Positions 1 through 11,065 of a stretch of DNA of 64,000 nucleotides are shown here, one piece after another. Where the stretch lies: positions 21,727,295-21,791,294 of the forward strand of contig CP154956.1 of assembly GCA_039621445.1 (NCBI GenBank). Direction: 5' to 3'. The notes below the pieces were generated by a model that did not search any database, was not told the DNA's origin, and was given only the letters and a program-made list of their open reading frames with translations. The stretch is from Euglena gracilis. Lineage: Eukaryota > Euglenida > Euglenophyceae > Euglenales. A program made the position numbers and the translations under genes. The number at the start of each line of letters is the position of its first letter. Position 1 is the first letter of the stretch.

Positions 1-767
1 CAGTTTTCTGATTTCTTGGTGATCAAAACCTCGATCAGGGGGAGCGGGAAGGGGTCATCCCTTGTCTGGGAGTCCCGGTACCGGTAATCCAGCACCAGTC
101 TCCATTTCTTCTGACCTGAGGGGTCTGGGGGTTTAGGAACAACAAACGCCTGGGATGTCCACTCGCTTTTCGAGGGTACAATCCACTTGCGCTGAATAAA
201 CTTCTCAATCATTTCATTGAGAGCTTGTTCGCGTTCTGCCGAACAACAAAAAAATTTCTGGTGCATTGGTTTAGCTCCTTCCTTAAGCTCAATCTTACAA
301 GCAGCGAACGGACCGCGTATCGCGGGGTCGATGTCGCACGCGTATACTGGATTTTCCAGCACACCGTGAAATTGACGGGTAATCGGCGAACAGAATTCGG
401 CTGAGTTAGGATGCTGACCTGAACTCTCGATGACTGCGGAAACCGCCAGGGTATCCCTGGGGCTACCGAGCTTCCTCGGCACCGCGAATTCGGACATTCC
501 GAATGCATCGAAGAAATATAAGCGAAAAATGATTTCCTGTAAGGGTGGTAAAACTTTACCACAAAAATCTTCAAAAAACGGTACATTAGTGGGTAAATCC
601 CACCAATGAAAACACACATACGATAGTTGGGTGAACCATTCCGCTTCCGGAATGATGGGTATGACAATAACTCCACGGGCTTCATCCCGCAGAATTTTCT
701 CAACCGCACATCCGATAAGTTTTTGAGGAGGGTGCATCCATAACACCGTATCAACCCAAAATTTATC
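1..767 (-). pseudogene. Element 1 reverse transcriptase, N-terminal part (Ty3/gypsy), cut by window edge
   Basis: Reading the minus strand from about 767 down to 1 gives one frame without stops. It ends in a recognisable start of a Ty3/gypsy reverse transcriptase: an acidic/basic helix, then IVPSKSEWTSQAFVVPK (about 184-132), then WRLVLDYR and a DDPFPLPLIE segment (about 100-40), matching the usual 'SxWxSPxFVVxKK...WRxxxDYRxLN...YPLP' pattern. The catalytic YxDD lies beyond the left edge. Upstream in the same frame are the second half of a Dam-like domain and a linker. The frame has no obvious start because it belongs to a Gag-Pol polyprotein. The rest of the element is frameshifted, so I treat it as a dead copy. 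Homology to the RT family is clear; which clade is not. Confidence 0.85.
446..504. repeat. Three consecutive perfect mini-hairpins
   Basis: Three inverted repeats follow one another within 59 bases: CCAGGG-TAT-CCCTGG (446-460), CCGAG-CTTC-CTCGG (466-479) and ATTCGGA-CAT-TCCGAAT (488-504). They fall in the linker between the Dam-like domain and RT of element 1, where the minus-strand frame stays open. Two more follow at 545-562 (8-bp stem) and 589-603, and a 7-bp stem at 637-654. They are the densest example of a pattern that recurs through the window. Confidence 0.8.
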
Positions 768-1080
768 AAAAAATATGTGTGAGAGTGTTGTGACCAATGA
801 CGTGGCAAACGGGCATGTGCATTGGATGAAAAGGCATCGATTTTCAATGCCAAATCAAAAGAATCAGCCAATGTCGCGATTTTGGAAAACCATCGTTCAA
901 AAATGCGATATTGACCACAATTGAAAGCATTCCATACGCGTTCCGCGTATTCATGCACCCGATTTGCGGGTTGGAGTGTAGAAACACAATGAATGGATCC
1001 ACAAACATGCGTGCTGTCTTCCACTACCTCAAGGGGAAATCCCAAGGGAGTTTGGACAGGTTGGGGGATTCCCCATTCCG
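560..1080 (-). pseudogene. Element 1 Dam-like (N6-adenine) methyltransferase domain, frameshifted
   Basis: On the minus strand the frame ending in the ORF at 1147-209 encodes FERWFSKI, then IDAFSSNAHARLPRHWS (Asp at about 838-836). A one-base shift near 765, in a T-rich stretch, moves to the RT frame. That frame continues with DKFWVDTVLWMHPPQ (740-723) and a VEKILRDEARGVIVIPIIP strand. The order 'DAFxSxxNAxxPRxWS...WxNPPxxxI..VxEKI..D.A..xxVxPxWP' is that of Dam-like domains found in phages and in some retroelements. The catalytic [DNS]PP[YFW] motif is altered: His stands where Asn is expected and Gln where Tyr/Phe is expected, so activity is unlikely. The domain sits between protease and RT, unlike element 2 where the equivalent domain follows the zinc knuckles. 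Confidence 0.68.
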
Positions 1081-1147
1081 CGTCAAATCCGTACCAAGTG
1101 TGGTCGGGATGGTGATTAGGAATCACGCTTTTCGCGTTTCTAAACAA

Positions 1148-1662
1148 CGAGGCTAATCCGTGTTGTTGGAGTACTCGGTGCTACAACCAAGTGTATACTT
1201 GGGTGTTGATTCCGTTTTCGGAATTGTGATTATTGTGGGATTTTGAACTAAACATCCACAATCGAAATCCAATTAGGTGGAAATTCTCCTGCAGTGCACA
1301 CATTGGAAGGAAGTGTAGTGGTTTGACGGGTGTGCGTCTAAGTGGGCGTCGATGGTATTAGCCGGTGAGTCTTGTACAGGTGTGCCTGGATTCGGCACAA
1401 CTGGTGGTAAACGTAGTGGTGGTGTAGTTGGGCGACTACTCAAACACCGTAATTACTTCAGGCCTTTGGACTTTCGTCTTGTAACCCAGTGGAACGGCGG
1501 GGGTACCGCTACTCGCTTGCCCTACCTCATGTGGAACGCATGTTGGTATGTCATTGGGTAGGGGGGAGGCTTTCACCGTACCCCGGGTGTGGAAAACGGT
1601 GGTTGGTGTGGTGGATAACGGTGTTGCCATTGTGGGTAACGGTTTTGGAAAAGTCGTGGTCG
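1148..1662 (-). pseudogene. Element 1 Thr/Pro-rich linker between protease and Dam-like domain
   Basis: The minus-strand frame open from 1753 to 1436 is rich in Thr and Pro and has no recognisable fold. From 1435 to 1148 I see no domain. Its position between the protease and the Dam-like domain suggests an inter-domain linker. The plus strand shows several GTGG-rich runs that mirror this biased composition. Function is not assigned. Confidence 0.4.
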
Positions 1663-2262
1663 TCATGGTGGACGCCAACGGTGATGGTGGTTTGGGTGGC
1701 AATGAAGTGGTGGGTGTTGTGCGCAAACCATGGGAGTGGCAATCCACAACCAATCGGTACTGGCGTAAAAATGGTATCCCAAAATTACGTCAGACCGGTG
1801 AATTCCGGACTCGTAACCCCAAATATTGGTGAAATGTTGGATTTGTGGGGGGTGTGAGTGACGCTTGGGGATGATGGGCAAGAGTATCTCGAGCACACAT
1901 CCCAAATCACCACCGCACATGGGGGTGTTATCCGCGGTTGTGATTTTGATCGGTTTCTTGGCGCTTACCAAAAGCGTGGTCGGTATCAACCCCAACCGAA
2001 AGATCAGTGCAATTCGACAACCAGTGTCAATGAGAATTTTAACTTTTGTGGAAAAATTTTGAATACGCATTTCGCTTGGACGAGTAATTCCATTGGTGGT
2101 ACGCAAAGTGTAGGGTCTGGCGGAAATACGTTTGCATGCCAACTTTTCCATGAACCCTTTCCGACTTTGCTCAGCATTCCGAGCTGAAATGTGGAGTGGG
2201 GGGTGGGGGACCTGAAATAATTCCGGGTACCGACAATAAAGGCGGATGGGCAGGGGGGGCAA
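1663..2262 (-). pseudogene. Element 1 retropepsin-like aspartic protease
   Basis: A 199-codon minus-strand frame contains KVKILIDTGCRIALI. The DTG active-site triad lies at 2028-2020 and is preceded by a hydrophobic strand, as in retropepsins. Further down the frame, SDVILGYHF (residues about 160-168) matches the conserved 'DVILGxxxL' strand near the end of Ty3/gypsy proteases. The domain would process the Gag-Pol polyprotein. It lies downstream of the zinc knuckles and upstream of the Dam-like domain on the same strand. No separate start is needed because proteases of this class are made as part of Pol. The surrounding copy is frameshifted. Confidence 0.75.
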
Positions 2263-3140
2263 GGTTGATCAGGTCTTACCTCCATCTGTTCATCAGCCCA
2301 GAGGTTCGTGCCCTCGGACCTCGAGCTCCCCTACTCCAAGTCCGAAACGGCCGCATAGCCGGCAACAGACTTTTTGGCGGAATATATAGAATTCAATGAG
2401 CACACCGCCATTCGGGCCTCATTTAATTCCCCGTCCGAGGTTCTCATCCCCCTCCCTGCCCGAAGCCGGGGTGTCCTCCTCCAAACAAGAAATCTTGAAA
2501 CCGACCTTTTGCCGGTTGGAGGAGTAACCACGGTCCTCGCGGCACTTACCACGATTTCCGTAGCCGGGCCGGGGGGAACGAGATCTAGGAAACTTAGATG
2601 AGTGGTGGTCTTTGGAACCGCAAAGTGAACAACAGGATTTGTGGCGGGATTCCGCGTAACGGGGGGAAAGGTATTCCGTTCGACCGTCAAACATTCGTGG
2701 TGAGCGAGTTTCCCGTCGACCATGACCGGTGTACCGGGGTTTCCCCGGTGACTCGCGCGAAGAGGATGATCCACTTCGCGAACGAGATCGTGAAGAACAG
2801 CGATTGAAATCCTGTTTGCGGGTAGGGGGACCAGGTGACCGACCGCGAGAAGGACGGTTTTCCCGACCATCACGCGATGGTGACTTGGGCCTACTACCGC
2901 TAAAGCGGTTCTCCGAAGAACGTGAAACTCCCGATTGACGTGAAAACGCCGAGGAACCCGATCCCCGTGAGGAGATGGAGCCTCTTGGGCTTCCGATACG
3001 CTTTTGCGCATCGGGATTCGGGCAATCCCGAGACATGTGACCAGATTTGTGCACAAAAAGCACAGTTTATCCGTGCGCTGGTCCGAAGAACGCTGATTCC
3101 GTGTTTTCGGTCCCGTGGTGGGTGATCTTGGTGACGTGGA
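2263..3140 (-). pseudogene. Element 1 nucleocapsid: two CCHC knuckles (both damaged) and SR-rich tail
   Basis: Knuckle 1 lies at 3062-3022. CFLC is encoded at 3062-3051 and KSGHMSRDC at 3048-3022, but only two bases separate them. One base has been lost from a C-X2-C-X4-H-X4-C motif, which moves the frame. Knuckle 2 lies at 2631-2590 and reads CSLCGSKDHHSSKF, with Phe in place of the last Cys. Between and around them is a Ser/Arg-rich tract (about 2990-2650), a common RNA-binding tail of nucleocapsids. This identifies the minus-strand element as a gag-bearing retrotransposon. The two separate lesions support a decayed copy rather than a programmed frameshift. Confidence 0.75.
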
Positions 3141-3156
3141 TGATTTTTGCAACGCA

Positions 3157-3540
3157 TTAACCCGCAGGGATTTCCGCGGTGGGATGCGTTTGGAAAGCGG
3201 ACTGTATTTGTCCCAAAGCTTGAGTGAGCTTTGGCTGCTTTGACACATACTTCCAACGTTGGGCAAGAGTCATCTCATGCCTCGCCAACTCCTCGCGATG
3301 TATATCCTTCATGAGGGATCGTGTGAAGTGCAACAAAACCGCATCGAATTGTTCGCGCATTTGCTTCTCGCTAAGTTCATCAACTTCAGAAGCAAGTGCT
3401 AACCATTTGGCATACCAAAGGTCAATGGATTTCCATTTGCTATCCGATGGCGCGCATTGTCGCCATTTCTTCTCCAGGGTAATCCTGGTGACCAAACTTG
3501 AGTTGGTTGAATCAAATGACACGCCATTACGTATCACCAA
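3157..3540 (-). pseudogene. Element 1 Gag capsid-like segment
   Basis: A 127-codon minus-strand frame encodes a mostly helical, Trp-bearing segment (KKWRQCAPSDSKW, LWYAKWLALASEVDELSEKQ, then FDAVLLHFTRSLMKDIHREE and LAQRWKYV). It lies immediately upstream of the zinc knuckles. Length, helical character and position fit the C-terminal part of a Ty3/gypsy capsid. I do not see a diagnostic motif beyond these, so the call rests mainly on context. Confidence 0.55.
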
Positions 3541-3596
3541 ACTCCGTGCGCGTTCTCGCTCCTCCCTTGGTAGGCAATCGACGAATTCAGTCTTGA

Positions 3597-4290
3597 CTAC
3601 ATCAGGACTGAATTGAACTGAAAAAGGGACTGAAAAAGGGACCCACCCAAGGGGTCTTGGGTGGGTCCCTTTAGTGCCCAGTAGTACTCCCAGACCCGAA
3701 AAATTGTCTCCATGTGGTTGGATCCCCGTCCCATTGGGGCGTCACCTTGTTCGCGATTGCGATGGTGCCCTTGAAGTCTCTCTGAGTAATCCGCTGACCC
3801 TCGGTGGTATTCCTGGGGTTTGGGTCCGGGTGATTCATAACACCAAGCGCATTTCGCGGATTTTCCGCTCCATGTGTACCCCGTGCAGGATTTCCCGCAC
3901 CAAGTGTAGGGTTGGCAGGATTTTCCTGCCGGAATTGCGAAAATTCGGTGAAATTGTCCCGGTGGGGCGGGTTTCCCGCCGAAAACCCGATGGGTGATCT
4001 GGTAATCCAGAAGCCATTGGTGGTTGGTAGGGTCGCGCCTGCGACACACGACCAATACCAGGTGTGGGGAGTTGGCTCATTCCTCGCACAAGGTTGGAAT
4101 GTTCAATTTCATGGTGGAGACTCGAATTTTGGAGCGGTGGACCAATTTCTTCATCGGAAAAGTCCTCCGAAAAGTGGGTTTGTGGTGTGGGCAAGTGCAA
4201 AGGTGGTACAATTCGCGTTTTCGCGGGTGGTTGTACCAAATTCGCGGTGGATGTAGGGATTCCTACTCCAGAAACTTTAATTTGAGAACG
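3597..4290 (-). pseudogene. Element 1 Gag linker region, frameshifted
   Basis: Overlapping minus-strand frames (4239-3835 and 4055-3597) encode Pro/Arg-rich sequence with a short acidic stretch (SEDFSDEEIGPP). No catalytic motif is visible. It lies between the coiled coils upstream and the capsid segment downstream, so it is most simply the middle of Gag. The plus strand here has a dense set of short perfect hairpins (for example 3856-3868, 3914-3930, 3966-3980, 4214-4225). Confidence 0.45.
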
Positions 4291-4293
4291 CGA

Positions 4294-5791
4294 TTACGGG
4301 ACATTTGGAATGCCAACCGCAGCACTTACCGCGGTGGGTGGTGACGGTGACCGGTACCGGAGTGGACATTTTTTCCAAACTCGCGGACACGTCATGCACC
4401 GTTTCTTCCAAATGCTCCACCAACTTGAGTTGCCGCAAATACGGTCAACCTCAGTCTCCAAATGCCGAATGTGTTTGCGGTAACGAGAAAAATCTTCCAA
4501 GTGTGGCAACTTTTCAGAAACCAAGTGCAAATCTTCGACAAACTTTCCTTGGGACTCCTCCACATTCCGGAGTGGAACCGCAAGCGCGTTTACCGCATTT
4601 GAGATGTTTTGCAATCGGTAGAGTGTCTTAATGGGAGTTTCCACCGTGGAATTTTCCGCAGTTGGCTTTTCCAACAACGTAAAAATTCGTCCATCCAACC
4701 GCGAAACCTCATCTTGCATGGATCGGGCATTCCGATTCACCGATTCCTCAAGTTCGAGCAAACTTGTGCAAAATGCTTGCAAGGTTTCCTTGTTGTCACC
4801 AAGCATTTTGTCATAAAATGATGTGAAATTGCGGTGACTCGGATATCCGAGCACGCGAAACGGGTGGGAGTGAGCGGATTTCCGCTACTGTGGAGGACAA
4901 CAAGGTGCAACGGGGTTTGTAATTCCCCAATAGCGGCTTGAATACCACAGTTCGCTTGGAAAGTGCGGAAACATGCTCCTGCAAACCGACAACGATGGCA
5001 TTAATACCGCCAATGTCCGTTTGAGATTGTTGTTGTGCGAAATCCAACCGTTGTGCGCAATCCGCGATTTTCGCGTTCAAGGAGGTTAATCCATCCTGAT
5101 TTGCGGCACAATGGCAGTATTTCTGCTCCAAGTGTAGGATGCGTTCCTCTAAAAGCTGAATTTGCGTACGGGGAACAAAATTTTCTTGCACTCTCGCCTG
5201 GAATTGCTTCAAATGCTCGGTTTCCGAGAAAAGATGCAAAATCCGCTGTTGGGCTTCTTGGAAAGAAGTGGTGAGTGCGGCAAAACGCTCAACCGCGAAC
5301 AAAGTTACCGATTTCCGGCATTTTGGGGGTGGCATTTTGCGCTTGTAACTGGTGCTGCAATTGCAGTAGCATTGTTGAACAAGACTCCACTTTGGCAAAA
5401 AGATGGCTCATACCATCTTGTACATGCAGAAACTTGGAATCATTCCGCGTTTGCGCTTCATGCAGTGTTTCACTGATTTGTTGGAAAATTTGTGGGAGTT
5501 GGATGCGTAAAATACCGTCAACACTTTCTCGGAAATGCTGAAGGTCTTTCGCCGCATTTTCGAAATTGTGTTGGCAACATTTGCCGATTTCCTGCAAATA
5601 ATTCCAACAATACTCAGTTTGGTGTTGACAACCCTTTGATTGTCCTCATCAAACTGCAAAAACTTGTTCAGCATGGTTGCACATTTCGCAACACATTGGT
5701 GGACATGCAAAATTTGTTTGTTTAGCGGGTTATCCGCTGGAAGTTGACCAAGAATTCGGAAAACATCACCGGGGGTGATGTTATCCCTCAA
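4294..5791 (-). pseudogene. Element 1 N-terminal Gag coiled-coil region, broken in four frames
   Basis: Four overlapping minus-strand frames (5791-5408, 5597-5289, 5398-4811, 4854-4294) each encode heptad-like, Leu/Gln/Glu-rich helices such as DLQHFRESVDGILRIQLPQ, QIQLLEERILHLEQK and LLELEESVNRNARSMQDEVS. Together they look like one long coiled-coil protein interrupted by indels. It would form the N-terminus of Gag. Element 2 has a similar coiled-coil block before its capsid, so this may be a shared trait of the two families. No start codon can be fixed. The nonstandard TTG at 5791 is only the end of the open frame. Confidence 0.6.
5762..5782. repeat. 9-bp stem, 3-nt loop hairpin
   Basis: AACATCACC at 5762-5770, loop GGG, and GGTGATGTT at 5774-5782 form a perfect hairpin, the longest of the short hairpins in the element 1 region. 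It is close to the presumed 5' end of the gag reading frame on the minus strand. Role unknown. Confidence 0.8.
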
Positions 5792-6611
5792 ATCTTACTC
5801 ATAGTCCTCCACAACGGAAACGGCACCAGAGATTTCCGGTATCACCAGACGCATATCTGGGTTTCATGGCAATGCAGGGAAAACCGCAGTTTCCGCGGGT
5901 AATCCCAGCAATGCGCGAAAGGGTGTGGGGGGTGGAAATTGAGGGGGGGGGGTTGGAAAAAACACTGTGTTTCCACCGAGTTGCACTCCATAAGGCCCAC
6001 CGTGCTTCCACCAGGGTTCTTTTGTGTGGCAACAGAGCAAAGGGCACATACAGCTCACTTTGTTCATGGGTAACATGAGTAACCAAGTGTGAAGTTGCAG
6101 GGGGGTAATCCCCTCGCCACATCAATGATGGGTGAACCGGGATGGATGAAGGCATTTTGCCACCTACATCCCGCACAATCAATGACAATGATGACGAAGA
6201 GGGATCATCGCCCCCTTGCAACAATAAAGGCGTTTCGCCTTGTGAAAATGACAATTGGTGCAATGTGCCTTCTTGTTGCTTGGGGGATCAGGAATTGGAA
6301 CTTGTTTCATTCGAACCGTTCCAATCCCCGTAATCTTCATCAAGATTGCTCAATGAACTCATCAACAAATCATAATCAAAATTGTGGTTGGGGGTTGTGC
6401 TTTGCATCTTTCGAGATGGGTAAAAAGGCAAAAACCGAAAAACACTCCGAAATATGCAAAAAAACACGGACCAGAAAGGTTGTAAAGGTGATTACCGAAC
6501 AAAGCCTCCTGAGACCTTTATCCGTGCGTAAAGGTTGGCTAGAGGCCAGGAACAGTAATTTCACCGTGTTTCACGGCTCAGTACGATCCTCACCACCAGT
6601 CAACCACATAC
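5792..6611. other. Unassigned region between element 1 and satellite A
   Basis: No domain is recognisable on either strand. The region should hold the 5' untranslated part or 5' LTR of element 1, but I cannot find LTR ends or a convincing primer-binding site. Short perfect hairpins continue here: 6102-6113 (GGGG-TAAT-CCCC), 6227-6241 (AAGGCG-TTT-CGCCTT) and 6564-6576 (CCGTG-TTT-CACGG). The open frame at 6089-6670 runs on into the satellite and is not supported as a gene. Confidence 0.5.
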
Positions 6612-9600
6612 ATTCGGTTACTCGGAGCAAGGCCCAATTTGGTCCATTTTTACATGGTAACCTGGGCTGACCTGGTAAATGTCCCCCGGAATGGTCGAAT
6701 GCACCCATCTAAATGTGCGCATTTCCGCTGTATGTTCTTTCTTACCATTAAGACGCGACTTACCATTACGTCCCCTGACTTTGGAGGCCTCCTGGAACAC
6801 CAGGCCTCCAAAGTCTGGGGACCCGTTGGTTTCATTAATGTGGTGGTTTAGTGTTAAAAAACACATGCAGCGGGAATGTTGGTTGGAAGAAGTGAGCACA
6901 TTTAGGTGGGTGCATTCGACCATTCCGGGGGACGTTTACAGGTCAGCCCAGGTTACCACGTAAAAATGGACCAAAAGGGGCCTTACTCCGAGTAACCGAA
7001 TGGGTGTTCCAGGAGGCCTCCAAAGACAGGGGACCCGTTGGTTTCATGATTGTCGTGGTTTAATGGTAAGAAAAACATGCAGCGGGAATGTCGGTTTCAA
7101 GAAATGAGCACATTTAGATGGGTTCGTTCGACCATTACGGGGGACGTTTACCAGGTCAGCCCAGGTTACCATGTAAAAATGGACCAAATTGGGCCTTACT
7201 CCGAGTAACCGAATGCATGTCCCAGGACGCCTCCAAAGTCAGGGGACCTGTTGGTTTCACAATTGTCGTGGTTTAATGGAAAGAAACACATGCAGCGGAA
7301 ATGTTGGTTGCCGGTAATGAGCACGTTTAGAGGGGTGCATTCGACCATTCCGGGGGACGTTTACCAGGTCACCCCAGGTTACCACGTAAAAATGGACCAA
7401 AGGGGCCTTACTCCAAGTAACCGAATGGGTGTTCCAGGAGGTCTCCAAAGTCTGGGAACCCGTTGGTTTCCTGAATGTTGTGGTTTAACGTTAAGAAAAA
7501 CATGCAGCGGCAATGTTCGGTACCAGAAATGAGCACATTTAGATGGGTGCATTCGACCATTCCGGGGGACATTTACCAGGTCTGCCCAGGTTACCATGTA
7601 AAAAAGGACCAAAAGGGGCCTTACTCCGAGTAACTGAATGGGTGTTCCAGGAGGCCTCCAAAGTCAGGGGACCCGTTGGTGTCATGATTCTCGTGGTTTA
7701 GTTCTAAGAAAAACATGCAGCGGGAATGTTGGTTGCAAGAAATGAGCACATTTAGATGGGTGCATTCGACTATTCCGGGGGACATCTACCAGGTCAACCC
7801 AGGTTACCACGTAAAAATGGACCAAATTTGGCCTTACTCCGAGTAACCGAATGGGTGTTCCAGGAGGCCTCCAGAGTCAGGGGACCCGTTGGTGTCATGA
7901 TTGTCGTGGTTTAATGGTGAGAAAAACATGCAGCGGGAATGTTGGTTGCAAGAAATTAGCACATTTAGATGGGTGCATTCGACCATTCCGGGGGACATTT
8001 ACCAGTTCAGCCCAGGTTACCATGTAAAAATGGACCAAATTGGGCCTTACTCCGAGTAGCCGAATGGGTGTTCCAGGAGGCCTCCAAAGTCAGGGGACCC
8101 TTTGTTTTCATCATTGTCGTGGTTAAATTGTAAGAAAAAGAAGCAGCGGGAATGTTGGTTGCCGGGAATGATTACATTTAGGTGGGTGCATTCGACCATT
8201 TCGGGGGACGTTTACCAGGTCAGCCCAGGGTACCACGTAAAAATGGACCAAAATGGGCCTTACTCCGAGTAATTGAATGGGTGTTCCAGGACGACTCCAA
8301 AGTCAGGGGACCCGTTGGTTTCATGACTGTCGTGGTTTAATGTTAAGAAAAACATGCAGCGGGAATGTTGGTTGCCGGAAATGATTACATTTAGAGGGGT
8401 GCGTTCGACCATTCCGGGGGACGTTTACCCGGTCAGCCCAGGTTACCACGTAAAAATGGACCAAAATGGGCCTGACTCCGAGTAACCGAATGGGTGTCCC
8501 AGGAGGTCCCCAAAGTCAGGGGATCCGTTGGTTTCATGACTGTCGTGGTTTCATAGTAAGAATAACATGCAGCGGGAGTGTTGGTTGCCGAAAATGGTTA
8601 CATTTAGAGGGGTGCGTTCGACCAATCCGGGGGACGTTTACCCGGTCAGCCCAGGTTACCACGTAAAAATGGACCGAAATGGGCCTTACTCCGAGTAACC
8701 GAGTGGGTGTTCCAGGAGGCCTCCAAAGTCAGGGGACCCGTTGGTTTCATGATTGTCGTGGTTTAATGGTAAGAAACACATGCAGCGGGAATGTTGGTTG
8801 CAAGAAATGAGCACATTTAGACGGGTGCATTCGACCCTTGCGGGAGACATTTACCATGTCAGCCCAGGTTACCATGCAAAAACGGACCAAATTGGGCCTT
8901 ACTCCGAGTAACCAAATGGGTGTTCCAGGAGGCCTCCAAAGTCAGGGGACCCGTTGGTTTCATGATTGTCGTGGTTTAATAGTAAGAATAACATGCAGCG
9001 GGAATGTTGGTTGCCGGAAATGATTACATTACATTTAGAGGGTTGCATTCGACCATTCCGGGGGACGTTTACCAGGTCAGCCCAGGTTACCACGTAAAAA
9101 TGGACGGAAATGGGCCTTACTCCGAGTAACCGAATGGGAGTTCCAGGAGACCTCCAAAGTCAGGGGCCCCGTTGCTTTCATAATTGTCGTGGTTCAATGT
9201 TAAGGGAAACATGCAGCGGGAATGTTGGTTGCAAGGAATGAGCACATTTAGACGGGTGCATTCGACCATTCCGGGGACATTTACCAGTTCAGCCCAGGCT
9301 ACCATGTAAAAATGGACCAAATTGGGCCTTACTCCGAGTAACCGAATGGGTGTTCCAGGAGGCCTCCAAAGTCAGGGGACCCGTTGGTTTCATGAATGTC
9401 GTGGTTTAATGTTAAGAAAAACATGCAGCGGGAACGTTGTTTGCCACAAATGAGAACATTTAGACGGGTGCAGTCGACCATTCCGGGGGACGTTTACCAG
9501 GTGAGCCCAGGTTACCATGTAAAAATGGACCAAATTGGGCCTTACTGCGAGTAACGGAATGAGCGTTCCAGGAGGCCTCTAAAGTCAGGGGACCCGTTGG

Positions 9601-11065
9601 TTTCATGATTGTGGTGGTCTAATGGTGAGAAAAACATGCAACGGAAATGTTAGTTGCAAGAAATGAGCACATTTAGATGGGTGCCTTCGACCGTTCCGGG
9701 GGACGTTTACCAGGTCAGCCCATATTGCCATGTAAAAATGGACCGAATTGCGCCTTACTTCGAGTAACCGAATGGGTGTTCCAGGAAGCCTCCAAAGATC
9801 AGGGGACCCGTTGGTTTCATGATTGTGGTTGTTTAATGGTAAGAAAAACATTTAGCGGGAATGTTGGTTGCAAGAAATGAGCACATTTTGATGGGTGCAT
9901 TCGATCGTTACGGGGGACATTTACCAGGTCACCCCAGGTTACCACGTAAAAATGAACCAAAAGGGGCCTTACTCCGAGTAGCCGAATGGGGGTGCCAGGA
10001 GGCTTCCAAAGTCTTGGAACCCGTTGATTTCATGAATGTCGTGGTTTAATGTTAAGAAAAACATGCAGCGGGAATGTTGGTTGCAAGAAAAGACCACATT
10101 TAGATGGGTGCATTCGACCATTCCGGGGGACGTTTACCAGGTCAGCCCATATTACCATGTAAAAATGGACCACATTGGGCCTTACTCCGCGTTACCGAAT
10201 GGGTGTTCCAGGAGGCCTCCAAAGTCAGGGGACCGGTTGGTTTCATGATTGTGGTGGTTTATTGGTGAGAAGAACATGCAGCTGAAATGCTGGTTGCAAG
10301 AAATGAGCACATTTAGATGAGTGCATTCGACGGTTCCGCGGGACATTTACCAGGTCAGCCCAGGTTACCATATAAAATGGACCGAATTGGGCCTTACTTC
10401 GAGTAACCGAATGGATTTTCCAGGAGGCCTCCAAAGATCAGGGGACCCGTTGGTTTCATGATTGTCGTGGTTAATTGGTAGGAGCAACATGCAGCAGGAA
10501 TGTTGGTTGCAAGAAATGACCACACTTAGAGGGGTGCATTCGACAATTCCGGGGGACATTTGCCAGGTCAGCCCAGGTTACCACGTAAAAATGGACCAAA
10601 CTGGGCCGTACTCCGAGTAACCGAATGGGTGTTCCAGGAGGCCTCCAAAGTCAGGGGACCCGTTGGTTTCATGATTGTCGTGGTTTAATGGTAAGAAAAA
10701 CAAGCAGCGGGAATGTTGGTTGCAAGAAATGCGCACATTTAGATGGGTGCATTCGACCATTCCGGCGGACGTTTACCATGTCAGCCCAGGTTACCATGTA
10801 AAAATGAACCGAATTGGGCCTTACTCCGAGTAACCGAATGGGTGTTCCAGGAGGCCTCCAAAGTCAGGGGACCCGTTGGATTCATGATTGTCGTGGTTTA
10901 ATGGTAAGAAAAACAAGCAGCGGGAATGTTGGTTGCAAGAAATGCGCACATTTAGACGGGTGCCTTCGACCATTCCGGGGGACATTTACCAGGTCAGCCC
11001 AGGTTACCATGTAAAAATGGACCAAAATGGGCCTTACTCCGAGTAACCGAATGGGTGTTCCAGTG
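6612..11065 (+). repeat. Satellite A array, period about 213 bp
   Basis: About 21 tandem monomers repeat landmarks such as 'atgcagcgggaatgttggtt', 'ggtgcattcgaccattccgg' and 'gggtgttccaggaggcctcc'. Successive copies are about 212-213 bp apart (for example GTTCC at 10631 and 10844). Monomers diverge by scattered substitutions. The first monomer (about 6612-6797) is in reverse orientation and meets the forward array in a palindrome built on AGGCCT. The array ends at 11065, where the A landmark 'gggtgttccag' runs straight into satellite B. Short frames on both strands are by-products of the repeat and have no domain. Confidence 0.92.

Noticed and set aside
3022-3062. Programmed frameshift in the zinc knuckle of element 1
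   Set aside because: The one-base loss falls inside the CCHC motif itself, and other lesions (Phe for Cys in knuckle 2, the break in the Dam-like domain) point to decay.
5820-5850. Possible primer-binding site of element 1 (minus strand TGGTGCCGTTTCC)
   Set aside because: No LTR end with CA precedes it and no matching tRNA is certain, so it was not annotated.
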